From assembly GCA_017449525.1 (NCBI GenBank), contig JAFTFL010000014.1:55086-119085 (forward strand): DNA of 64,000 nucleotides, in the 5' to 3' direction. A program made the translations under genes and the position numbers. Every line of letters begins with the position of its first letter. The stretch's first letter is position 1. The notes under the pieces were generated by a model. It did not search any database. It was not told the DNA's origin and saw only the letters and a list, made by a program, of their open reading frames with translations. This DNA comes from Bacteroidales bacterium (GTDB taxonomy: Bacteria; Bacteroidota; Bacteroidia; Bacteroidales; P3). Below are positions 17,203 through 25,287 of the stretch, piece after piece.

Positions 17203-17692
17203 GTCCGTTTTTATCGAGGTATCCGGTACGCATCTTCCCAGCTTTGTCCTTTTGCCTGATGACGTACTTACCCCCCAGAATAAGGATTTCGTCGTACACG
17301 AAGTCGGTAACAAATATGCCCTGCACATTGATAAAAGCCCATTTGCCCTTGCGCCTGAGGGCGGCAAAATAAGCGGGGTAGTTGCCTTTGGTGTAGTCTA
17401 TCTCGCATACGGCCGCATCGTAGGCTATCTCCGTCAGTGGTTCACCGCTCATTCCGACGAAGCCCCATTTGCCCCCATTCGATACGGGATACATGCCGCC
17501 GTTGGTCTCATAGAGAAGACATGTGTATACAGGAGGGATGGCCCATTCGCCCTCGTTATCGACATAACCCCACAGTCCGTCTTCGGCGCGGCAGGGGTGA
17601 TAGCAGGGGTACACCTCTTGAGCCGAGAGGTGCAAGGTGCCGAGCGTCAGGCTTGCAATAAGGGTGAGACAGGCGACGAGGTGTTGTTTCAT
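17183..17692 (-). CDS. Secreted WG-repeat protein
   Basis: 169 residues from the ATG at 17692, which gives a clear signal peptide (MKQHLVACLTLIASLTLGTL, then HLSAQ). The mature part holds at least three WG beta-repeats: LWGYVDNEGEWAIPP, KWGFVGMSGEPLTE and KWAFINVQGIFVTD, with a degenerate fourth (RTGYLDKNGHEVW). The function of WG repeats is not established; they may bind ligands. Its 3' end overlaps porQ by 20 nt, which hints at a cell-surface or T9SS-linked role. Confidence 0.75.
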   Translation of the reverse strand: MKQHLVACLTLIASLTLGTLHLSAQEVYPCYHPCRAEDGLWGYVDNEGEWAIPPVYTCLLYETNGGMYPVSNGGKWGFVGMSGEPLTEIAYDAAVCEIDYTKGNYPAYFAALRRKGKWAFINVQGIFVTDFVYDEILILGGKYVIRQKDKAGKMRTGYLDKNGHEVWNK

Positions 17693-17783
17693 AGGGCTTC
17701 TGTTGAAGTTCGTTTGGGCTTCGGTTGTTGATGAAAAGCCATTGCCGACCGCAGTCGGCAATGGCTACTTGTAGAGGATTGTG

Positions 17784-19034
17784 TTATCTCTTCTTGTTGC
17801 GTTCGTGGCGCATCAGATGGCTTGGCTCCAATGCCATGCGGTCTGTCTCAAGCAAAGATGCTACGCCTTCGTCCACTTTGCGATGGGCTTCGCATGCCTC
17901 GCAGTGGCACTCCTCGTGGTATTCTCTTGGCTCCGTGTAGGTGGTTATTACGCCTTCGAAGTTGCGGAGGATGACCTTGTCGGGACTTTGCGAGATGACG
18001 TACTGCGGCATCACTGGGGTCTTGCCACCACCACCTGGGGCGTCAACGACGAAGGTTGGTACGGCATAGCCACTGGTATGACCACGGAGGTTCTCGATAA
18101 TCTCAATGCCTTTGCTGACGGGGGTGCGGAAGTGCTCAAGTCCCATACTGAGGTCGCATTGGTAGATGTAGTAGGGGCGAACGCGGTTGCGCACCAGTTC
18201 GTGCATCAGTTTCTTCATGACGTGTACACAGTCGTTCACACCGCGAAGGAGCACTGTCTGGTTGCCCAGAGGGATGCCTGCATTGGCGAGTTTGGCCAGG
18301 GCGGCTTCGGCCTCGGGGGTCATCTCGTTGGGGTGGTTGAAGTGTGTATTGAGCCAGATGGGGTGATACTTCTTGAGCATGTTCACCAGGTTGTCGGTGA
18401 TGCGTTGTGGGCACACTACTGGAGTACGGCTTCCCAAGCGCACTATTTCCACGTGGTCGATACGGCGTAGACGCGAAATGATGTATTCTAACTTCTCGTC
18501 GCTCACGCACAGGCAGTCGCCGCCACTAAGCAGTACGTCTCTTACCTGCGGGGTGCGCTCTATGTATTCCAAGCACTTTTCGATTTTCTCATTGGGGCTC
18601 TCGTCGTCTTTCTGTCCTGCAAAGCGACGGCGGGTGCAGTGGCGACAGTACATGGAGCACATGTCGGTGATGAGAAATAGTACGCGGTCAGGGTAGCGAT
18701 GTGTTAGGCCAGGAGCCGGCGAGTCCTCGTCCTCGTGTAGTGGGTCGTCCAGGTCGGCGGGGGCTATGTTGCACTCTTCGCCCTGAGGTATGCACTGGCG
18801 GCGCACTGGGTCGTACGGGTCGTTGGGGTCAATGAGACTCAGGTAGTACGGGGTGATGGCCATGCGGAATTTGCTCAGCGCCTTTCTGATGCCTTCGCCT
18901 TCTTCAGGGGTGAAGGAAAAGTATTTGCTCAGCTCTTCGTAGGTTTCAATACGGTTGCGTATCTGCCACTTCCAGTCGTTCCACTCTGCGTCGCTGACGT
19001 TGGGAAAGAGTTCCCTTCTGCGGTTTACTTTCAT
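17784..19034 (-). CDS. kamA: Lysine 2,3-aminomutase
   Basis: A radical-SAM, PLP-dependent cytosolic enzyme that converts L-lysine to L-beta-lysine, the first step of anaerobic lysine fermentation to acetate and butyrate. The 416-residue length is standard. The [4Fe-4S] motif is C126-x3-C130-x2-C133 (CSMYCRHC). LSGGDCL and the LGSRTPVVCPQRIT stretch are family hallmarks, and the C-terminal Cys-rich region CHCEACEAH is the zinc site. The partner kdd lies upstream in the same direction, separated by a hairpin. The kamDE, kce and kal genes are not next to it. Confidence 0.95.
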   Translation of the reverse strand: MKVNRRRELFPNVSDAEWNDWKWQIRNRIETYEELSKYFSFTPEEGEGIRKALSKFRMAITPYYLSLIDPNDPYDPVRRQCIPQGEECNIAPADLDDPLHEDEDSPAPGLTHRYPDRVLFLITDMCSMYCRHCTRRRFAGQKDDESPNEKIEKCLEYIERTPQVRDVLLSGGDCLCVSDEKLEYIISRLRRIDHVEIVRLGSRTPVVCPQRITDNLVNMLKKYHPIWLNTHFNHPNEMTPEAEAALAKLANAGIPLGNQTVLLRGVNDCVHVMKKLMHELVRNRVRPYYIYQCDLSMGLEHFRTPVSKGIEIIENLRGHTSGYAVPTFVVDAPGGGGKTPVMPQYVISQSPDKVILRNFEGVITTYTEPREYHEECHCEACEAHRKVDEGVASLLETDRMALEPSHLMRHERNKKR

Positions 19035-19070
19035 GCCAAATGTGGGTTGTGATTATCTGTTGTTGAAGTA

Positions 19071-19104
19071 CGGAAACAGAGGAGACATGTCCCCTCTGTT
19101 TCCG
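19071..19104. other. Intergenic hairpin between kdd and kamA
   Basis: A perfect 12-bp stem (19071-19082 with 19093-19104) with a 10-nt loop and no T-tract. It could partially terminate, or stabilise one half of the operon mRNA. Confidence 0.6.
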
Positions 19105-19123
19105 TGAATAATTGGTTGATGTG

Positions 19124-20197
19124 CTATGCGTAGAGTTCTTCGAAGATCTTGCGCAGCTCGGGGCATTCGCGCAGTTCTTGCAGGGTGAACTCTGCGTGGC
19201 CTTTGGTGTAGCCGTTGCCGATGATCATGTTCACGTCGGCACCGATGCCTTCTGCGCCCAGAGCAGCTTTGGTGAAGCTGGTGGCCATCGAGAAGAAGTA
19301 TACCACACCGTCGTCCTTGGTGCACAGCACTGCGGTCATTTCGCAGTCGGGCACGTTGACGCAGTTTATCGTTACGTCGGCCATCTTGCCATCAGTGAGG
19401 CGGCTGACGAGTTCGTTCACCTGTACTGGGGTCATGCCAGCGATGCTTTCCACCACGTCGCAGAAGCCGAGGTCCTTGATGCGTTTGGTGCTCTTGGGGC
19501 TGTTGGCGAGGCCGATGACCTTGCCCGTTACGCCTACGCGCTTCTTGGCTTCATAGCAGCACAGCATGCCGCTCTTGCCACCAGCACCCAAGATTACGAC
19601 ATTCTGGCCATACTGGCACAGCTTGGCGGTCTGAGCTGGTGCACCAGCTACGTCGAGTGCACTGAGAGCAAGTTTCTCGGGCATGTCTGAGGGGATCTTG
19701 GCATAGATACCGCTTTCGAACAGGATAGCCTTGCCCTTGATGTCAACCTGGTCAACGTCGGGACGGATGGCCAATATCTCGTCAATACGCAATGGCGTAA
19801 GGCTGAGCGATACGAGGGTTGCAATGCGGTCGCCTTCTTTCAGGTCGATTTTGCCCTTGAGGGCGTCGCCTATCTTCTCTACTTTGCCAAGCAACATGCC
19901 GCCACTGCCGGTGCGACGGTTGCGGTGCTTGCCTTGCAGCTCCACGTTGAGCAGCATCTCTTTCTTGATGCCTTCCAGCACCTCTGCTTCGTCGTTGGGG
20001 TTCTGAGCGTGCTCTTTTGCCCAATTGTGGATATCGGTGAAGCTGGCCGAGTCAATATTGAGGGTCTGTACATCAATGAGGATCTCGTTGTCATAGATCT
20101 CATCCATGTTGTTGTCGATTTTGTTGGCGGGCTGCGGTAGTACGCCTACTGGTTCAATCACACGGTGTGTACCGTACTTGTTGCCTTTTTTTTGCAT
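19124..20197 (-). CDS. kdd: L-erythro-3,5-diaminohexanoate dehydrogenase
   Basis: 357 residues. It oxidatively deaminates L-erythro-3,5-diaminohexanoate to 5-amino-3-oxohexanoate with NAD(P)+, the third stage of lysine fermentation. The N-terminus GTHRVIEPVGVLPQPANKID is characteristic. The Rossmann motif VVILGAGGKSGMLCCYEAKK lies near the middle, and the sequence ends with FTLQELRECPELRKIFEELY. It begins the kdd-kamA unit, with a TATCTTTG box about 75 nt upstream. Confidence 0.93.
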   Translation of the reverse strand: MQKKGNKYGTHRVIEPVGVLPQPANKIDNNMDEIYDNEILIDVQTLNIDSASFTDIHNWAKEHAQNPNDEAEVLEGIKKEMLLNVELQGKHRNRRTGSGGMLLGKVEKIGDALKGKIDLKEGDRIATLVSLSLTPLRIDEILAIRPDVDQVDIKGKAILFESGIYAKIPSDMPEKLALSALDVAGAPAQTAKLCQYGQNVVILGAGGKSGMLCCYEAKKRVGVTGKVIGLANSPKSTKRIKDLGFCDVVESIAGMTPVQVNELVSRLTDGKMADVTINCVNVPDCEMTAVLCTKDDGVVYFFSMATSFTKAALGAEGIGADVNMIIGNGYTKGHAEFTLQELRECPELRKIFEELYA

Positions 20198-20273
20198 AAC
20201 GTTTACTGATTATATTTGTTTACATTGTTGATTGGCAGTGTATAATTTCTATGGCTCAATGCCTACGCGTAGG

Positions 20274-20281
20274 CAAAGATA
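20274..20281 (-). promoter_or_regulatory. TATCTTTG -7 box of the kdd-kamA operon
   Basis: A minus-strand TAnnTTTG match with a leader of about 70 nt to the kdd ATG. A clear -33 TTG is not seen. Confidence 0.6.
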
Positions 20282-20547
20282 GCAATTTTTTCTCTTTTGA
20301 AGGCAGTTGTGGGGTGAACGACCTGCGGCGAAGGAGGTCTGCTGTGTGAATGCTGTCGGTGTAAGGTGTTGGGTGTATGTCTGCTGTGCATGGTTTCGAA
20401 AAGTGTTGATCGCGTTATTGGCTTTTTTGAGTACATTTGTCTTCTGAGTGTGGCACGTGAGGCCGAAGTTGCCTGCTGCTGTGTCGCAACTTGGCTCTCT
20501 TTCCCTTGATACGTAACTTCCAATGAAGGCTCTGTGCAGTGCCCAGG

Positions 20548-20735
20548 GGGTGGGTGTCGTACGGCATAAGGGGTGTGTGCTGTACGGCGTAGTGTATTCT
20601 CTCTAACTATATTACTTACGTTCATCTTGTTGTGTTGTAATCCTGCCGTACGGCGTAGGGGTAGATGCTGTTGTGGGCAAAGGTCTGTGCCGTACGACAT
20701 CGGACTTTCCCCCGTACGGCGCCACCCTGCGGTGC
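20548..20735. repeat. 22-bp tandem repeat array B, GTACGG core
   Basis: Cores start at 20559, 20582, 20648, 20692 (GTACGA) and 20714: steps of 23, 66, 44 and 22. It shares GTAGATGCTG and the GCCGTACGGC core with array A. It lies in the 800-bp gap between divergent kdd and the thioredoxin-like gene. Apart from the kdd promoter, I see no gene in 20282-20995. Confidence 0.8.
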
Positions 20736-20995
20736 CAGCAGGGGAGGCTGCGGTGTCGCAATTTGGCGTGCGTGGGGGCGGAACAGTAGCAGGGTGCCGA
20801 GGGTACAAAATTGTTCTTTTTTTTTTGGCCGAAGTGGAGTAAAGTGCGCATGTGCGTACAATAATGGAGACGTACGGCCGTTAGTGGGCTCGGTGTTGAA
20901 CTGGCAGTTGTTTCCAGCACACCATCAGGATAAAGATATGACGTGTAAATAGGTTGAATATGAAAGTACAGAGCATTAAAAATACAAGAACTACA

Positions 20996-21556
20996 ATGCG
21001 AAAATTAGTATTCTTTTCTCTCTTTGCCCTGCTGTTGGCGGGGGTATCTCAGGGGCAGGTGAAGTGGCAACCCGTTGAGCAGGCTGCCGCCACCGACTTG
21101 AAGACCAATCGGAAACTCTTTCTGATAGACTTCTCTACCTCGTGGTGTGGCTATTGCAAGAAGATGGACCAAGAGACCTTTACCGACCCAGTGGTGGCCG
21201 CCATCCTCAATAGATATTACATTCCAGTGCACTTCAACGCCGAAGGAAATGATACATTTACCTGGGCTGGCGTGAAGTATGCGGGCACCAATTCCCTCAA
21301 CAGCAAGACTAAAACTCCACACTCGTTTACGCGCGCTGTGCTGGGACAACGCATCGGATACCCGTCGTTTGCCATTTTCGGAGCGAACCAGTCGCTGGTG
21401 CAAATCCTTCAGGGTTACCAGTCTGCCTATGACTTCAGCATGCTGCTGTGGTACTTCTGCTCGGGTGATTATCAAAGATATCCGATGGAACGTTACCGAC
21501 AGGTTTTTGATAGCGAGATCAAGCCTGCCATGATGAAGCAGCTGGGGCTGAGGTAG
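20996..21556 (+). CDS. Secreted thioredoxin-fold protein
   Basis: 186 residues from the ATG at 20996, which gives the signal peptide MRKLVFFSLFALLLAGVSQG. Earlier in-frame starts (TTG 20954, ATG 20960) only add a polar leader. The thioredoxin-7/DUF255-like domain has the redox pair W50-C51-G-Y-C54 after FLIDFSTSW, and a cis-Pro equivalent in GYPSFAIF. It is likely a periplasmic disulfide reductase or chaperone; the partner is unknown. Its own promoter is not obvious; array B and a T-tract lie upstream. Confidence 0.82.
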   Translation: MRKLVFFSLFALLLAGVSQGQVKWQPVEQAAATDLKTNRKLFLIDFSTSWCGYCKKMDQETFTDPVVAAILNRYYIPVHFNAEGNDTFTWAGVKYAGTNSLNSKTKTPHSFTRAVLGQRIGYPSFAIFGANQSLVQILQGYQSAYDFSMLLWYFCSGDYQRYPMERYRQVFDSEIKPAMMKQLGLR

Positions 21557-21668
21557 CATGTGCCTGACAGGTAGCATGGCGTTCCGAACCCTCTTGTCAA
21601 CGGAGTTCCTGTGGCTGTCTGGCTATACCGAAGGGTGTAGCCCAAGGGGAGCCTGTGTGAAGAACCAT

Positions 21669-21688
21669 TACACCTAAGTATTATATAG
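21669..21688 (+). promoter_or_regulatory. TACACCT/AT-run motif upstream of ileS
   Basis: TACACCTAAGTATTATATAG lies 68-87 nt before the ileS ATG. It is the same element as at glyS, terC, lplA and the porin. Confidence 0.5.
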
Positions 21689-21755
21689 GGCACGCCGCAC
21701 GTGTAGTGCGCATTTTCAGAAGACTGTACATACACACAACACTACATCTCAACGC

Positions 21756-24700
21756 ATGAGTTACAAAGAATATAAACAACTGGACCTCTCACGTATAGGT
21801 GAAGAGGTGCGTCGCTTTTGGGAAACCAACCACACGTTCGAAGAGGGACAACGCTTGTCCGAAGGCCATCCTCACTTTGTGTTCTATGACGGCCCCCCAT
21901 CGGCCAATGGCAAACCAGGCATACACCATGTGCTGGCACGCACCATTAAGGACACCTTCTGTCGCTACAAGGCGCAGAAGGGTTTCCATGTGGAGCGCAA
22001 GGCAGGCTGGGACACACATGGCCTGCCTGTCGAACTGGGGGTGGAGAAAAACCTTGGGATAACCAAGGAGGACATCGGCAAGAAAATATCGGTAGATGAA
22101 TACAATCAGGCTTGCCGCACCGAGGTCTTGAAGTACAAAGACCTCTGGGACGAGCTGACTCGTCAAATGGGCTACTGGGTTGACCTCGAGCACCCGTACA
22201 TCACTTTCGACAATGAGTACATCGAAACTCTGTGGTTCCTGCTCAAGAAGCTCTACGACAAAGGCCTTCTTTATAAAGGCTACACCATTCAACCCTTCTC
22301 GCCTGCAGCAGGCACGGGGTTGAGCTCGCACGAACTTAATATGCCGGGATGCTACCGCGATGTCAAGGACACAACCTGTGTAGCTATGTTCCGCCTACAG
22401 CCAGGCCAACGGCTGCCGTTTGGATGCTCAGTGGAGTCGGGCGATGTCAGTGCAGTGGCCTGGACCACCACCCCGTGGACATTACCCTCCAATACCGCCT
22501 TGTGCGTGGGTCCATCCTTTGACTATTGCCTACTGCGCACAGTGAATCCCTATACGGCGCAGCCGGCCATCATCATCATGGCCTGTGCGCTGGTCAAGAA
22601 CTTCTTCAAGGTAGCAGACGGCGCTACGTTGGCTGTGGGGCTCCGCTCCGAACAGTCGCCAGCCGACTTCAAAACAGGTGAAAAGGATCTGCCCTACGAG
22701 GTGTTGGGTATCTGCAAAGGAAAAGAACTGGAGGGGCTGCGCTACGAACAGCTCATTCCCTGGGTGAAACCCAATGGGGACGCGTTCCGCTTCATACTGG
22801 GTGATTATGTAACGACCGACGACGGTACAGGTATAGTCCACATTGCGCCCACCTTTGGAGCCGATGATGACCGAGTGGCAAAGAAGGCCGGCATTGGTGC
22901 CCTGGTGATGGTGGACTGCGACGGAAAGCAGCAACCCATGGTAGATCGCACTGGCAAGTTCTTCCGCATGGCCGACCTCGATGCAACGTGGGTGAATACC
23001 AATGTGAACGGCGAAGCCTACGCAGCCTATGAGGGTAAGTACGTGAAGAATGCGTTTGACGATACTAAGACCGACAAAGACCCCTCGCTCGACGTGGAGA
23101 TAGTGGTCATGCTCAAAGGTGAAGGCAAACTGTTCCGCAGCGAGAAGCATACCCACAGCTACCCACACTGCTGGCGTACCGACAAGCCCGTGCTATACTA
23201 TCCGCTTGACAGCTGGTTCATCCGTACCACGGCAGTCAAGGAGCGGCTCATCGAGCTCAACCGTACCATCAATTGGAAACCCGAGGCCACAGGCAGCGGC
23301 CGCTTTGGCAACTGGTTAGAGAACATTGTGGACTGGAACCTCAGCCGCTCACGCTATTGGGGTACACCATTGCCCATTTGGCGCACAGAGGACGGACGTG
23401 AGGAACGTTGCATAGGCAGTGTCGACGAGTTGCGTCAGGCCATCGACGACGCTGTCAAGGCAGGTTTCATGACCTCGAACCCCTACAGCAGCCCCAACTA
23501 CAAAGACTTCGACCTGCACCGCCCTTACATTGATGGCGTTGTGCTGGTATCCCCCTCGGGCAAGCCCATGATGCGCGAACCCGACCTGATTGACGTGTGG
23601 TTTGACAGCGGCGCCATGCCGTATGCTCAAATCCATTACATGGGCGAGCCTTTGGGAGCCGACAAGTTCCCCGCCGACTTCATAGCCGAAGGCGTTGACC
23701 AGACACGTGGCTGGTTCTACACGCTCCACGCCATAGCCGCTATGTGCTTTGACAGTGTGGCGTTCCGTAACGTTATCTCTAACGGGCTGGTGCTGGACAA
23801 AAAGGGTAATAAAATGTCGAAGAGGCTGGGCAACGCCGTGGATCCCTTCGAGACGATTGCGAAGTTCGGCCCTGATGCTACGCGCTGGTACATGCTCACT
23901 AACAGCCAACCTTGGGACAACCTAAAGTTCGATACCGAAGGGGTGGATGAGGTGCGCCGTAAGCTGTTTGGCACGCTCTACAACACCTATAGTTTCTTTG
24001 CTCTCTATGCCAACCTCGACGGCTTTACATTCCGCGAGCCAATGCTCAAGAACGAGGAACGCCCCGAGCTCGACCGCTGGATTCTTTCTGAACTGAATAC
24101 GTTGGTGCAGCGCGTGGAAGCTGCCATGGAGGACTACGAGCCTACACGTGCTGGCCGTGCTATACAAGAGTTCGTGGACGCCAACCTCAGCAACTGGTAC
24201 GTGCGTCTGTCGCGTCGCCGCTTCTGGAAAGGCGACTATACGTCCGACAAGGTGTCGGCCTACCAGACACTGTACCTATGCTTGGAAACACTGGCACGTC
24301 TGATGGCACCCATTGCACCTTTCTTCAGTGAACGCTTATTCTTAGACCTCAATGAGGTAACGCACCGAGTGGATGCCGCTTCGGTGCACCATGCTACATT
24401 CCCCGAGGTTGATGCATCGTGCATTGATAAAGAGCTGGAAGCTCGCATGGAGCAGGCACAGCGCATCTGTTCGATGGTGCTTTCGCTGCGCAAGAAGAGT
24501 AATCTGAGAGTGCGTCAGCCGTTGGCCAAAATTACTATACCAGTGACCGACGAAGCCATGAGAATGCGTATCGAGGCCGTAAAGGCTCTTATATGCAGCG
24601 AGGTCAACGTGAAGGCGATAGATTTTCTGTCGAGCGACAACAATATGTTGGTTAAGCGTATTAAGCCCAACTTCAAGACACTGGGGCCCCGTTATGGTAA

Positions 24701-25172
24701 GATTATGAAGTCCATCAGTGTGGTCGTGGCAGGCCTGAGCCAAGAGTCAATAGGTCGTATTGAACGTGAGGGTAACCTGCTCATCGAAGTGGAAGATACC
24801 CAAGTGGAACTGCACCGCGACGACGTGGAAATTACCACGCAAGATATTCCAGGTTGGGTGGTGGCCACCGACGGCAATCTGACTGTGGCGCTCGACATTA
24901 CGTTGACAGATGAACTACGCAACGAGGGCATGGCACGAGAATTGGTCAACCGCATCCAGAACATACGTAAGGATGCCTTTGATGTAACTGACCATATCCG
25001 TGTGCAACTCCTGCACGGCGAGTGGGATGTGGCAGTGAAAGCGCATGAGGGTTATATCTGCAATGAGACGCTGGCCGACAGACTACTGCTGGTTGATGGT
25101 ATTGATGGTGAGGCGCAGCAGATTGAAATCATTGACGGTGTGGCTACGCAAATCAAAGTAGAAAAGGCTTAG
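21756..25172 (+). CDS. ileS: Isoleucyl-tRNA synthetase
   Basis: A class I synthetase of 1138 residues charging tRNA-Ile with isoleucine, with editing of valine. The HIGH-like motif sits in DGPPSANGKPGIHHVLART (about residues 45-63), followed by GWDTHGLPVE. The CP1 editing domain contains WTTTPWTLPSNTALC and the GTGIVHIAPTFGADD stretch. The KMSKS loop is KMSKR (nt about 23811-23825). The long C-terminal extension places it with the eukaryote-like (type 2) IleRS found in many Bacteroidota, a group often less sensitive to mupirocin; resistance here is inference. The next gene is dpp5-like, 115 nt on. Confidence 0.97.
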   Translation: MSYKEYKQLDLSRIGEEVRRFWETNHTFEEGQRLSEGHPHFVFYDGPPSANGKPGIHHVLARTIKDTFCRYKAQKGFHVERKAGWDTHGLPVELGVEKNLGITKEDIGKKISVDEYNQACRTEVLKYKDLWDELTRQMGYWVDLEHPYITFDNEYIETLWFLLKKLYDKGLLYKGYTIQPFSPAAGTGLSSHELNMPGCYRDVKDTTCVAMFRLQPGQRLPFGCSVESGDVSAVAWTTTPWTLPSNTALCVGPSFDYCLLRTVNPYTAQPAIIIMACALVKNFFKVADGATLAVGLRSEQSPADFKTGEKDLPYEVLGICKGKELEGLRYEQLIPWVKPNGDAFRFILGDYVTTDDGTGIVHIAPTFGADDDRVAKKAGIGALVMVDCDGKQQPMVDRTGKFFRMADLDATWVNTNVNGEAYAAYEGKYVKNAFDDTKTDKDPSLDVEIVVMLKGEGKLFRSEKHTHSYPHCWRTDKPVLYYPLDSWFIRTTAVKERLIELNRTINWKPEATGSGRFGNWLENIVDWNLSRSRYWGTPLPIWRTEDGREERCIGSVDELRQAIDDAVKAGFMTSNPYSSPNYKDFDLHRPYIDGVVLVSPSGKPMMREPDLIDVWFDSGAMPYAQIHYMGEPLGADKFPADFIAEGVDQTRGWFYTLHAIAAMCFDSVAFRNVISNGLVLDKKGNKMSKRLGNAVDPFETIAKFGPDATRWYMLTNSQPWDNLKFDTEGVDEVRRKLFGTLYNTYSFFALYANLDGFTFREPMLKNEERPELDRWILSELNTLVQRVEAAMEDYEPTRAGRAIQEFVDANLSNWYVRLSRRRFWKGDYTSDKVSAYQTLYLCLETLARLMAPIAPFFSERLFLDLNEVTHRVDAASVHHATFPEVDASCIDKELEARMEQAQRICSMVLSLRKKSNLRVRQPLAKITIPVTDEAMRMRIEAVKALICSEVNVKAIDFLSSDNNMLVKRIKPNFKTLGPRYGKIMKSISVVVAGLSQESIGRIEREGNLLIEVEDTQVELHRDDVEITTQDIPGWVVATDGNLTVALDITLTDELRNEGMARELVNRIQNIRKDAFDVTDHIRVQLLHGEWDVAVKAHEGYICNETLADRLLLVDGIDGEAQQIEIIDGVATQIKVEKA

Positions 25173-25287
25173 AGGACAGGAGTTGACTGGGACGATGTGT
25201 ACCGAAACAGGGATGTTGCACTGGTGTCAACATAGCGGCGCACAAGCATAGAAAAATTTCTATAGGGCAAAAATAAATCAATACAAT

